A DNA stretch of 64,000 nt from Jackrogersella multiformis. Lineage: Eukaryota > Ascomycota > Sordariomycetes > Xylariales > Hypoxylaceae. The notes under the pieces were generated by a model. It was not told where the DNA came from. It did not search any database and was given only the letters and a program-made list of their open reading frames with translations. Location of the stretch: assembly GCA_902806575.1 (NCBI GenBank), contig CADCXD010000005.1, forward strand, positions 2,914,001 to 2,978,000. The letters are read 5' to 3'. Positions 22,672-35,031 of the stretch are shown piece after piece; positions within the stretch are counted from its first letter, which is position 1, and each line of letters opens with the position of its first letter. The translations under genes were made by a program, and so were the position numbers.

Positions 22672-25600
22672 TCAAGGTAGCTTCGAAACCAGTTTCTCAC
22701 ATAAGGTGATCAGGGAGCTTGCGTTCGTAATATCCAGCGTAGTAAGCACTACGCCGAGCTCCTTGCGAACCCAGTTTCGCAACTCGACAGCTGCAAGCGA
22801 GTCTATTCCATATGCCATCAATGTCTTTCCTGGCTCCATACTAGTCTCAAGCCGCAGAATTTTGGCAAATTGTGCGGCGATCAACTCTACGGCTGTCCCG
22901 ACCAGGGCGCTCTTCTCGGCGCCAGATTTGCGCATCATATTGAATGCACGGATCGTTTGATCTCCCTGGTTATCCTCTAGGCTGGCGCCATCTGTAGCGC
23001 TTTGAGCGAAGAGATACCCGAATCTCGCATCTTTGATCAAATCTGAGTCATCGGGGAGCGGAAATCCGATGCCGGTAACCAACTGAGGGGAACTCTCGGG
23101 GTTGATTGGAGCAGTCTGCTGTAAGACCGAATAGCTCAAAATCTTTCGAAGCGTGCCCTCCCTGATAGGAATCCACTGTCTCTTGTCAAAGTGGCTGTCC
23201 ATTCCGCCTTGCTCGGCAATGTATCCAACATCTTCTATAAGTCCTAGGTCGACTGCGTTTGCACGGAGGCCAAGCGATTGACGATACTTGGCGAAGGCAT
23301 CTAGGAATGTATTTGCGGCGGAGTAATTGGATTGCCCCTTTTTGCCAACAATCCCTGAAATACTTGAAAGTAGGGTGAAAAATTCCAACGGCCGCTTCTG
23401 TGCCTGCGATACTTCGTGTAAACACCAAGTACCCTTGACCTTGGCATGGATTGCGGCATGGTATTCCTCCACCGTCATGGTCTCGTAAGGCTTGTCCTAA
23501 AGTTTTGAGATTTAGCTATCGCTGTGGTAAGTGCTCTAAGGAATGGGAACTTACTCTGAGGATCATTGCTCCTTGAATGACACCAGAGATCTCTGGAGAT
23601 GCTTCTTTGAAAACCTTTCGCACGAATTCAACATCTGCGACATCGCCGATGGCCTCCACGATGGAGCATCCATAGGCTAAGCAATTCGCCACAGTTTTCT
23701 GAGATACTTCATCACGAATACCACTCCTGGAGCAGACAACAATACGGCGAGCTCCATGAGAGGCCATGTGAATGGCCAGGTTTCCACAAAGACCTCTCAG
23801 ACCACCTACGATGAGGTATGATGCATCAGGTTGAAGCGCAAACTTGGGGATTGCGGGTCTAATGGGAACTTGGACGTTACTTCGGTCCCCATGTGAGACC
23901 ACAACTTTTCCGATATGACGCCCACCACGGATGTACGCTAAAGCCGATGGGATTTCATCAAAGCCGAACGTGGTAATCGGGTGGATAGGCTTGATAGCAC
24001 CGGCATCGACTAAGTCAAAGATCTGGTTTAGAAGTCTAATGAGAAGTTAGCGACGGCCGCTTTGGAGTTAGATTTTATACTTCTCGGGGATCACTAACCT
24101 TTCTATGAGCGAGTCCGAGATATCTTTCGTGTACGAGAAATCCATGGCTCGGAATGAGCAGTTTCTGTCAAATGGTTCCATAGAGAGCAGACCTCGATCA
24201 ACAATGTCTCTCTTCCCAATCTCAACCACTACAGTTTACATGGTTAGATACCGAGGTCTAAATTATGAGATCTTCGAGACTTACTTGTGCCTCCATCCGC
24301 ACATATTCTCCAGGACTCATCAAGCATCTCTCCCGTAAGAGAGTTGATTATAACATCAATCCCACGTCCGTTGGTGGCCTTATGGATCTCCTTCGCGAAT
24401 TTGGTATTGCGAGATGAGAATATGTGGCTCTGGGGAATGCCGTAGTTTTCAGCGAGAAACTTTCGCTTCTCTTCTGTACCGACTGTAACGAAAATCTGCA
24501 CACTGTAAGCTGAAATGATCTCGACTTCTCTCGGATTTATCTATACACGCACCTCTGCATTTTTATATTGGCCAAGTTGGATGGATGACAGTCCAACACC
24601 ACCGGATGCCGAATGAATGAGTAGAGACTACAAATTGCTTAGCATATGTGTACCATACTAGGTAGATGTAAATGACACTAACCTGGCCTTCCTTTAGATT
24701 GGCGATATCGAATAACGAGTACATAGATGCCAAGTATACTGAAGGGATAGTGGCAGCATCCTGTTGTCCCGTTAGCAGATATACTTATCAAACACTTTCC
24801 TGATATGGACAATACCTCAAAAGTCATCGAGTCAGGGATGACATGTGCGCGCCCGGTAGGTACTTGAAGGCGGTTCGCATAGCTACCATTGTGCAAGAAG
24901 CAGACGCGATCACCAACTTTGAATTTCGTCACCCCTGGACCAAGGCGTTTCACGACACCGGCAGCTTCATATCCTAGGGTGTACTCATTCTCTGGTACTA
25001 GGCCCATCAACACGGCCACATCCTGTCATTATGTATTAGTTGCCGTGCTTCTGAAATTGGTCGTCATGAAATCAACGCTTTCACTAACCTTGAAGTTTAC
25101 GCCCACCGCTGCGATTTCGACCTCGACCTTGTTTGCTTCCACTGGGACAGCGGAAACGTCGGTTCCGCACCAAGTGAGGCTCTGGAAGGTTCCTAGCTTT
25201 TCAGCTCTCAGAGAAACGGCGGCCTCCGTATCTTGTAGAGACTTGAGGATAGGTTCGGGTCCGTCTATCTCATCTCTCTTGAAGTCGTTGATGAGCGTGT
25301 CGGGGACGAGCCTGTGAACATAGAGAACACCATCTCGCTCCGCAAACTCTGTCTCGGTGAACTTTTCCGACTGGTCGTAACTAATTAACTCTAGTATCTG
25401 ATCTATTGCTATTCCAGCTGCTGGGCTAGTGCTTGACTGAACATCTAAAGAAGTGAGTTTGGCGTTTGCGTCTTCCATGCGGATCGTCCGGAACAAGCCG
25501 TGCGCCAAGGCGTTGTTGGGGTTAGTGACCTCATATTGCGCCCCTTTGCTGACCCACAGCAGCCTAGAGCCGGATGCGATAAGATGCTTAAGCGCCTCCC

Positions 25601-28600
25601 ACTGATCCGAGTTGACTTGAGTAAGGACTGGAGCGGACAATTCGTCAATGATGAGGATGGTGCCTTGAGGTTTCGAAGTTGAGAATGGATATGTTCCCTC
25701 TTTGATATTCCATCCAGACGATCGCAATCTCGCTTTGATAGAAGGTGGTAACGATGGCGCACCCTTGCCGAGTCGCGCTACAAATAAATCGCGCGTCGGC
25801 TTCGCATCTAGAGCGTTGGCTCTCTTAGGAGCATATAAATACCCCAAAGTTTCACCATCGGCGATAATCTTGATAGCTTTACCAGACTCTTGATTTGCCA
25901 CTCGGCTTTGCAACCGGCCTTCGGCCCGAACATAGCTCTCGACTGCTGCGGACACGTCAATTCCCAGCGAGTTCTTCGGTAGGATGCCAGCTTTAGTCAG
26001 GTTTTGCTTTGCGACATCCTGGAATTCGTCGCTGGCGCTCACTAGGCTGCTTGGAGTGTCTGAACCTATAGATATTGGGTCGATTAACACTGCGGGTGAT
26101 GATGGTGATGTTGGTGTCGTCGGCACGTGGACGTCGCTGCTTGTTTCCGAATCAAATGCCGTCTCGTTTCGGGACACAAACAATGCATAGCCCTCGTTCG
26201 AGAGGACATGTTTGATGTTTTGTATCGTGGTGTCCATCTTAGCCTCCAATCGATCCGACGTCTTGATGATTACGAGGTCATAACTTGCCTCAGATAACCC
26301 GAATGCTTCTTTTGTGGTATTAATCAAGAGGAATGACGTGTTTCTTTTAGTTTCATACTTCACCTGAACATCAACAAGGGCTTTGGCATCCAGGGAGCTG
26401 AAACTATACTCATGGTATGCCGCTCTCGAGTTGGTGTCGCCAGCCTCAAACCACAAGCAAGAGACATCTTCTGGATCGAAGTTTATCTCCAAGATTTTGA
26501 GAGCAGGCTTCTTATGTGAAATCAGATCGATCACCATGTCGATTTTCGTCGCTCCCGGAGTTTCCGGGAGGTATGTCAATTGGTCCTGGGTAAGAAACGT
26601 GATGTCGGGCTTCCAAGAAACCCTGTCAAACACATGCGGATCAGTCTTGCTACCAGTGTCGAGTTTAGCGAATCGCAGGCCTGAAAGTTTCATAAGTAGG
26701 CCTCCGCTCTCCGAATCATATACCGAACAGTTCGAGAAGTAGCTTTTCGCCTCCTCGGAGCGGCCACGGCCTGAATACTCGGAATTCGCGATCGAAACCC
26801 CCCTTTTGAGGTTGGTGGAGACCTTGTTGACTATGAGGTCGTCAATGATTGACGGGACCAGCACAGCATTTAGCGAGCTACGTTCTCCCGCCCAAAGAGA
26901 AGGAGTCACTGTTTGGAAGCAGCCGTCCAGCGAAGCAGGATGAATAGGATAGTAAGACTGTGGGGACCACTTCGATGCGGGTTCTTCAAGCGACACTTCA
27001 CTTCGGCAATGTCGCTTACCACTCGTTGATTCAACTTGTAGAAGTTTCTGGAAATCGGGTCCGAATCCGTAGCCGGCCTCAGATTGCGCATTATACCATA
27101 ATTGTCCTGACGAAGGATACTTAAGCGGGGCGAGGTCAGATTTGGCCAGGACTTGGTCAACGGGATCCTGGATCCGGATCAGGCCGGAACAGTGTCCTGT
27201 CAACACATCGTCGGTCGAGGAAGAGATTTGAAACTCGTGCCAATCTTTATTTCCGTGCAATTTGGTAAGTGACAGCATAATAGAAGCATCCTTGTCCTCT
27301 TCGAACACGAGAGCCTTGTCGAAGCGGATGTTCCTCAACCTGTAGCAGAAGTCGTTGGCGGAAGTGATTGAATCATCCGGATTGCTGGATTGGGTTTTCT
27401 GATACACTGCTTCTATGGCCATTGCGATGTAGCCCGAGCCAGGCATCAATATATCAGAGCCCATCTTATGGTCTTTCAACCACGGCACATCGGCTAGGTT
27501 CAAAAGTTTTCTCCAGCTCGGGCTTTTCCAAGAGGTACCGAGGATTTTGCTCCCTAGCAAATCATGGTTGACGAAATTCTTGAAGCGCCAGTCCTTGCTC
27601 GAGGGGTTCTCGTGCCAGTATTTCGTTGCATGGTTCCATGTATAGTTGGGGAGGTCTATTATTGTCCGCGGGCCTGCCCCGTCCTTATATGAAGGGTAGT
27701 CGTTCACTTGGGTCATATCAATCGAATGACCGGAGATGAATAAACGACCAGCGACATCCAAGAGAGTCTTTCCCGACTCACTCCCTCGGGACCAAGATGC
27801 GCAATATGAAATATCCTTGCCTTGGTTTGGCATGGTATTCTTGATTTGAGACACCGGCCCAGCCAAGGCACCAGATGGACCTATCTCGATCAAGAAGTTG
27901 GGAGCATCGGTTTCTGAAAGCATCTTCTTGGCAGCCTCGTCAAAGCGAACGGGCGATATCATGTTTGCTTTCCAATACGAGGAGTCGGCGGTGTTGGTTT
28001 TCTTAGACCCAGTGACTGATGAAAACATGGAGACTTCCGAAGATCCGTCCATCGGGTTGAAATCTTGCTCCAGGAGTTCCTCGTATTCTTTACCGATGGT
28101 GTCCATGAGCTTTGAATGATATGCGAGATCAACTTGCAGGATGCGGGCAAAGTGACCATCGGCCTGAATGTCGTTTTTGATATTTTCAAGTGTAGGTCGC
28201 CTACCAGACACCGTCACGCTGTTCGGACTGTTGAAGCATGCCACCCATGCGCTGTCATTGTATTTTTCCAAGTACGGGGCAACTCCTTCATGGCCCAGGC
28301 CAACTGCCAGCATACCAAGGTCTTTCTCGGTGTCTTGCTTGCGGTTCACTGCCGCACGGCCACGATAGAAAGCTGCTTTGATGGCATCGGCTCGGCTAAG
28401 GAAGCCAGCGGCATAAGCTGCAGCTATTTCTCCAGATGAGTGGCCAACAACACTTTGAGGTTTCACTCCCCATTTCTCCAGGATATGGATAATGCATAAC
28501 TGAAGTGCAGTTACCAGTGGTTGTGAAAACTCTGGTTGTCGTAGGTGCTCCGCGCTACGGACATCAGACAATTCATCTATAATCATTAGCATAGTGTTCA

Positions 28601-30698
28601 TTATGAACTCTTTGACTTTGCTCACCAATGAGTGACCAGTTTGGAGGGTCAGGCAAACTTTGGAGAACTGCATCGAGCTCTGCCAAAATCGAACGAACCC
28701 CCGGGAAAACCAGAAGTTCTTTGCCCATCTGGGGCCATTGAGCTCCTTGCCCGGTGAACACGAAGCCAATCCTAGGAGGCTCGGAGGCTTTCTTTCCCAG
28801 GATAAAGGAATCTTCATCAAGTTCTAAGCCTCGTGTAGTCACGAATGCCCTATGGAATAGCCGCGATCTTCTCTCGGATAGAGTATAGGCGGTGTCCACA
28901 AGGTCCACTGCGACGCGCGGGTTGATTAAGTGGTTGCACAGTGCTTTGATGTTAGTACGAAGAGTGCTAGCATCATTTGCCGAGACGATAATAGAGTATG
29001 GCCGGTCCGTCTCCTCATCCATAAAGAAGTCATCATCGTCGGAGATGTATGAAGATACATGCATAGGATCGCCAAGAAGCTTGGCTTGGTCAATAATAAC
29101 GTGGACGTTGGAACCCCCGTATCCAAATGAGTTAACACTTGCTCTTCTAATGGAGCATTCTGGCCATGGGAGCGAAGTTCTCGTCGCTTTAACCTTCAAG
29201 CCGGCGAAATCAACTAGCATTAAAGTATCGTTAGCAAGAATAAGAGTTTCTTATATAGGGATTTGGGGTGCCCATACTCTTTGGGGTTGGGTTCTCGAAT
29301 GTTGGATTACCAGGTATGATACCTCTTTCGATTGACATGACCGCCTTCATCAGACCTGATATTCCAGCAGCCGGCTCGGCGTGCCCAACGTTGCTCTTGA
29401 TCTAATCATACAGTCAGTAGAGTGGTGCGATAGATTAAGGAGGCCAATACCGCGTGGGGGTAATGAAGACGTACCGAGCCTATGATAAGGGGCTTGTCAG
29501 GGGATCGGGTTTCCGAGAAGACGGATCCTGCTCCATTAACTTCCATCGGATCACCAGCCTGCATAGATAGGTTAATTGGCTGAATTAAGTCAAATATCTC
29601 GAAGGCAATCATACCTGCGTTCCTGTCCCATGACACTCGAGATATTGCGTATCATTCAAGTTGGATATAGAGGCATTTGCGTACGCTGCACGGATGGCAG
29701 CTGCTTGAGCTTCGGCGCTAGGGCTGGCGATCCCTGCTGTTCTTCCATCGCTATTGGTAGCTGAGCCTCGGATGATAGCTCTAATAGGGTCTCTATCTCT
29801 AATAGCATCGGATAACCTCTTTATAATAACACTACTTACTGCTTCGGCTTTGACATATCCGTCTGCTGAAATATCAAAGGTATGACATAGTCCTGTTGGT
29901 GAGTGCGCATTACCCACTGCTCCGGTATCCATAACATGTTCGGGGTTCAGATAAAGGTTGCTTGTCGCAATGATTGCTGTATCGATTTCTCGTGACTGCA
30001 AATAGCGGCATGCTACATCTAGTCCTATAAGGCTCCCAGAACAAGCAGTGTCAATCGTCATACTAAGGAGATATTAGCCAGTGATACACGATTTATTCTT
30101 CAGTGAACACTTTACCTGGGGCCTTTAGCATTGAGGAAGTGGCTAAGTCTGTTAGCTAAAATTGCTCGTCCAACGCCCACAGTGATACCGGCAGGCCGGT
30201 CTTCGGGGTCTCTGCTTTGCATATCGGCATAGTCTGGAATATATTAGGAATTTCTTTTTCTTCACCCACATCCTCTAGGTTAGGGAGCTCACCCGATGCG
30301 TATGATCCTACGAAACATCCTACAGGAGCGCCGTTTATCCTCTCAAGCGGGATTCCTGCGTTTTCTAGTCCTTCGTAGACTACTTCGAGCATCTGTCGCT
30401 GGTTCGGATCCATCGAAATTGCCTCTGCACGGGATACTTCAAAAAAGGAAGCATCGAAATCGGCCGGGTCGATATTCTCGATGAACATGCCACCGCATGG
30501 CCGCATGGTCCGAGGCTTGAGGGATCCATCCCAATGGGCTTTGATATTGAATCTCGATTCTGGAACCTCATTTGATGCGATACCACCTCGCTCGAGGAAT
30601 TCCCAAAGCTTGTGAGGAGTTGTGTTGCCACCTGGCAGCCTACAAGAAAAGCCCACGATCGCAACCGGTTCCTGGACGTAGGAATTGGAGTTCTCCAT
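22672..30698 (-). CDS. Highly reducing type I polyketide synthase
   Basis: Fourteen exons on the minus strand: 30698-30293, 30233-30116, 30062-29615, 29558-29475, 29401-29278, 29213-28626, 28576-25089, 25022-24816, 24760-24683, 24627-24553, 24495-24285, 24228-24099, 24035-23555 and 23496-22672. All phases fit and give 2420 residues. Domains in order: KS (Cys182 in DTACSGS, His319 in ECHGTGT, His359 in SNVGH), AT (Ser636 in GHSSGE), DH (His959 in LKDHKMG, Asp1140 in SLDG), a methyltransferase-like region without a glycine-rich SAM motif, ER (about 1730-2040), KR (nucleotide motif near 2063, Tyr2204 in NYSAAN) and ACP (Ser2379 in GIDSLAA). No thioesterase, reductase or condensation domain follows, so release must occur in trans. 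It iteratively builds a reduced, probably unmethylated chain from malonyl units. The gene is transcribed divergently from the alpha/beta hydrolase at 31752, and the bANK factor lies downstream. The product is unknown. Confidence 0.95.
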
Positions 30699-31751
30699 AT
30701 TCAGACTTGGTAAGTTAATTCTAGTTGGATAATAACTAGATTAGGATTTATCAGGCAGAGCACTTCCTGGACTTATATATTACATAGATAATATACTTTA
30801 TAGGTATATAAACAGATATTTCATCCACCTGAGGTCTCTTATCTTTAACATTCGTATATATCCAAAGAACCCCCTCACATTACTTCATAGCGTAACTGAT
30901 TTTCACAGCATTGTGTCCCAAGTTGGACATACGCTCTAGAATTGGATGCATATCCCTTTATGCTGTATAAGAAATATCCCCCTTTACTTTGCATATGCTA
31001 AGTAATTAGCTTTTGCACTCTGGGACAAATAATTAATCAGTTCTTATCTAACAGATTCATGTCCTTTGGTAGATGTTCTTCATCTAGGTAGCCAAGGGTG
31101 TAACATTACAGCATGAAAGCTTGATACCTTAGTATGAATGCACGATAATCAATGAAGTTGACCTGCTTGTTACCTTCATCGCGTTGCATATTACCAATGC
31201 ACCTGTGTCCACTAGATACCCTCGTAAGTCTTAACATATGGCGCGATAAGCCGTCTGGCAGTTTCACATTTATCCACATAGTATTGCCACCCACGAATAG
31301 TTTATCCTATCTAACTGAGAATTAATAAGGTATAACATTTTCGACCCCATCAACGGCTCTCTGATTGGCTGCTCTGTTGGATTACTTCGCAGTCTGACTG
31401 ACATGTAGAAATGCAAATAATCATGAGTTAGTTTAGATGATTATCGTACATCTGTTACATCCGTTGCAACATCCGATTAACCCTCCCCTTAAATGTATGA
31501 TTTGTTTTCTAAAGGTAGTGGATGTAGATAAGGATATTACCAGAGAATTTTATTGGTCATATGAATATGTTTTGAGGTTTAAACTATACGATTCCCTTAT
31601 ATATGCACTTAGGTTGGTAGTTAGCTACTATGAATACCTACTCTTTAGCATGGCAAGGGCTAGTTCTGTATATTGACAATTCTTTTTAAAACCCTCCCAG
31701 GAAACTTAAACCAGACTGGGAATCCTTCATGCTCAAGGTTTCTTCATCAAG
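30699..31751. promoter_or_regulatory. Divergent promoter region between PKS and alpha/beta hydrolase
   Basis: 1053 bp, AT-rich, between two head-to-head cluster genes and therefore likely to carry shared regulatory sites. TATA-like stretches lie near 30775-30812. I saw no sequence matching the ToxE-type box and no other operator I can name. Confidence 0.5.
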
Positions 31752-32779
31752 ATGTCGTCCATTGACAGCCAGTATCAGAAGATTGAATGTAAGACCATTG
31801 ATAATGTTACAATTCGAGGGTGGTTTTACGCGGTGGAGGGGCGAGGTCCTGTCATTATAATGACTCCTGGTGTAAGTCCTCTGGGAGTCTCATGATTATC
31901 ATGAATCTAACAGGTGCCTAGTTCAACTGCGTTAAAGAGATGCTACTTCCAGAAGTTGCTGAGAAGTTTCAATCTATGGGATACAACGCCTTCATCTACG
32001 ACCCCCGAAGTATAGGAGATAGTGATGGCGCCCCCAGAAACCAAATCGACCCCCTAAAACAAGCCGAAGACCTAGCAGGTGAGTTTCGTTAATCATAAAA
32101 CTTGTTTGGATTAGTTGGCTAATAATTTTCAGATATCGTGACGCATATTTCCGTGCTTCCGAGTGTTGATGCCGGTCGAATTGTGTTGTGGGGCATGTCA
32201 TTCGGGGGGACAGTGAGCGGATGCGCCGCAGCGGTGGATAGGCGAGTGAAAGCTTTGGTTATGGTTTGCCCCATTCTAAGCTTTTACAAGTCAGAAAAAC
32301 GGGAGAAAGCATTTTACCAGCTTATAAAAGATCGGCAATCGCAACTGAAAGGTAACGAGGCATTTACCCTACCACCTTTCAACAGCAAAGGAGAGAATCC
32401 TATTGGCATGGCCGGCTCAGGGGGGCCGGGTGGTCTCGAGTCCTACGGCTTCATGAATGCTGTAATAGACCGAGGAGCACCTAACTTCCGCAACCGTATC
32501 ACACTCCAGACTTATTACAAGCTGGCGATGTGGCACCCTAAGGAGATCCTAAAGATGTTGGATGCCACGCCGGTCATGATGATAGTCCCTGAATTGGACG
32601 CGATGTCACCCCCAGAAGATCAGATGGGACAGTTTGAGACGTTTTCACAACAAAAAAGACTACTTATTGCTAAAGGTAAAGGACATCTAACCGTGTTGAG
32701 TGGAGACGACTCCGGCGAGATCCTCGAGTCTCAAGCAGAATTCATAAAACAAGCGCTGGAGGGAAAATTGAAGCACTGA
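31752..32779 (+). CDS. Alpha/beta hydrolase, candidate polyketide-releasing or transferase enzyme
   Basis: Exons 31752-31871, 31922-32078 and 32133-32779 give 307 residues. The fold is an alpha/beta hydrolase: an oxyanion-type segment MTPGFN early, a YDPRSIGDSDG strand-turn, the nucleophile elbow GMSFGG (Ser is the nucleophile), an acidic segment VPELDAMSPP, and a late GKGHL carrying the likely catalytic His. This pattern resembles the fungal group containing the fumagillin polyketide transferase Af380 and related esterases or thiohydrolases found next to HR-PKS genes. The PKS lacks a release domain and shares its promoter region with this gene, so chain release or transfer is the best guess. 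A simple hydrolase acting later in the pathway is also possible. Confidence 0.85.
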
Positions 32780-33540
32780 GAAGCTCCGAGTGAATCCATT
32801 AGATATGCTGTAACTTTCATAGTATGGAATAATGATATTTGTAATGGTATTCTTGAACGTACAATGTGATTGGATGGCTAAACGCTCCCTTAGCAGTAGT
32901 TCATCGGCGAAATAATTGTAGCTGGGTTCGCGGTGACTCCGAGACATTACAAGACACACGTCAATAAATACTGGAACCTGCGAGAATATAAATATCCATT
33001 GTGATGATAAAATACGTAACTACCTACCCAGGTAGTAGGTTAGGTATCAGGCAGGTAGGTATGTAAGTCCCCTTTATTTACCTGGATAATTCGTCTACCA
33101 ATTTCCATACTTACCTACCTACCTAGGTAGGTAGGCAACATTATTTTTAGGATAACATGTTGAAATATGAGGTGAGCAGACGGTCAGTTGGACGGTCATC
33201 TACATACATGGCTCCATCACACGTGCGTACCTTAAAGTGTAATGTCACATAAGCATAGTGTAGGATTGACGGTAAGGTCAGTTACAATGCATACGGAGAG
33301 CTGAAAATACCTACCTAGCCTAGGTACCTAAGGTATATACAGGTAATCCAGAGCTGACAAATGCCAATTACTTTGCATATGACATTACAAATCAATGGCC
33401 TATAGCTCTTCTTTGTGTAACCAACCTAGCCTATTTCAGATCCTACTCTTCTTCTCTTACTTGCATTCACTTGCATTCACCTTCAATTCTCCTCTCACCA
33501 AGTTGTAATCTTTCAGCTCTCAGACAGTTCCGCAATCACA
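32780..33540. other. Intergenic region rich in TAGGTAGG motifs
   Basis: Holds the 3' end of the hydrolase and the promoter of the SDR. It is dense in ACCTACCTAGG-type motifs, listed separately. The 80 bases before 33541 are CT-rich (repeated CTTGCATTCAC), a common fungal leader signature. Confidence 0.45.
33114..33135. repeat. Perfect 22-bp CCTAGG-centred palindrome
   Basis: The sequence is its own reverse complement over 22 bases, built from TACC/GGTA units around CCTAGG. It is the longest perfect member I found of the motif family that recurs in this window. Confidence 0.7.
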
Positions 33541-34451
33541 ATGGCACCAAAAATTGTACTGATTACCGGTTGCAACCGAGGAATCGGCAAGGGCCTCCTT
33601 GAGATCTATTTGGCAAAGCCGAACCACACCATTATCGCGGCAAATCGAGACATTGAGCACCCATCCTCCAAAGCTCTGGTAGATTTACCGAAGGCTGAGG
33701 GTACCTCCCTTATCATCGTAAAGAATGACGCCACGGTCTCTACCGATGCTGCCGATATGGTCAAGCAACTTGCATCCCGCGGCATTGACCACCTAGACAT
33801 CGTTATTGCGAATGCTGGAGTTGCGTACCTCTGGTGCAAGGTCTCTGAAGTTACGGCCGAAGATTTCCAGAAGCACGTCGTCCCTAATATTTATGGCTTC
33901 ATTTGGCTCTACCAAGCTACGCTCCCACTGCTGAAGAAGTCCTCGAATCCATTATGGGTTACTATCGGCTCTTCCGCTGCCTTCCTCACGGTAAGTTCAT
34001 GTAAACCATAATATATGTCAATATATATAAGCGCTAATACAATTTCTTAGTAAGTAACGATACTTCTACCAGTAAGGCGATTGTATATTAACTCTCCACA
34101 GGAACATGATTCCCATGAAGAACGCTGCTTATGCACCGACCAAGTTGGTTCAACACTGGCATACAAAGGCGATTCACCTGGAGGAACCAGAGATTATCGC
34201 ATTCCCCATCGACCCAGGGTACGTGTCCCTTAGAGACACCTAATACACATTTGAAGCTCGCTGACAATTTTACCCTCAGTTGGGTTCAAACAAACATCGG
34301 CAACCGTGGCGCCGACGCTTTCGGGTATGAACAGGCTGCTATATCAGTCGACCAGAGCGTCCAAGGAATGATTAAGGTAATCGATGCTGCAACGAGGGAG
34401 ACCCATAGTGGGAAAATGTGGACGTGGGACGGCAAAGAAGTGGCCTGGTGA
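33541..34451 (+). CDS. Short-chain dehydrogenase/reductase (norsolorinic acid ketoreductase-like)
   Basis: An NAD(P)-binding SDR with TGCNRGIG (cofactor motif, residues about 10-17), IANAG (about 97-101), a Ser of the GSSAA strand, and the catalytic YAPTK motif (Tyr-x-x-x-Lys) in the second exon. The tail ATRETHSGKMWTWDGKEVAW closely follows the end of fungal norsolorinic acid ketoreductase-like enzymes. Exons are 33541-33990, about 34102-34218 and 34280-34451. The last junction is clean. The first donor (GTAAGT at 33991) and the acceptor at 34101 leave the reading frame one base out of phase, so that splice site is unresolved or the gene carries a small lesion. It lies between the hydrolase and the FAD oxidase and probably reduces a keto group of the cluster product; that is inference. 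Confidence 0.78.
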
Positions 34452-35031
34452 TTTCAAGGTGCAAGACTGCCCTCTAAATATGAATATCAAGCTTTACGTA
34501 CCTTTGGAGAATGAAAATGCAATTCTTGGCTCCAAAGCTTGTTATAACTTGGCGCGCAATGTTCACGAGTAGTGCACGAAATATGTTGTCAATTATCCCC
34601 TGTATCACTCAATTAGCATTTAGCGCTAATCATGATGTGTCTAGTCTACCTGGCTACTTTGTTAGGCGATACAGGGGATATTTAGAAATGGAGTACACTG
34701 GGGCACTCTGTTTGACGCCATTCTCACAATTGTCAGGGGCTTCTCGCCGTGGAGCCGCTAGTACATACCTACCTAGGTAGTTAGTACCTTACATAGTATA
34801 AAGGGGCTCAGGGGTCATCAGACGTTAACATTCATACAATTTAGTATAATAGGCGAACCCAATGTCGAGTCCTTTGCTATCATCCTCCGCTCTATAACGC
34901 AGCCACAACCTGAAGGCTCAGCTCTCTAACCCCAATCCTTCACCCGAGGAGGTGTCTAAGAATCTAAACAATTATACAAACAGGAACATATAAACTGTAC
35001 ATGAGACAAATGAATACCAACTAGGTAACTC
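34452..35031. other. Convergent intergenic region
   Basis: Separates the SDR 3' end from the FAD-oxidase 3' end. It has a palindromic ACCTACCTAGGTAG motif at about 34768-34782. No gene is seen. Confidence 0.4.

Noticed and set aside
30699..31751. ToxE-type operator (ATCTCNCGNA) in the PKS promoter
   Set aside because: I scanned this and other cluster promoters by eye and found no match, so no operator is claimed.
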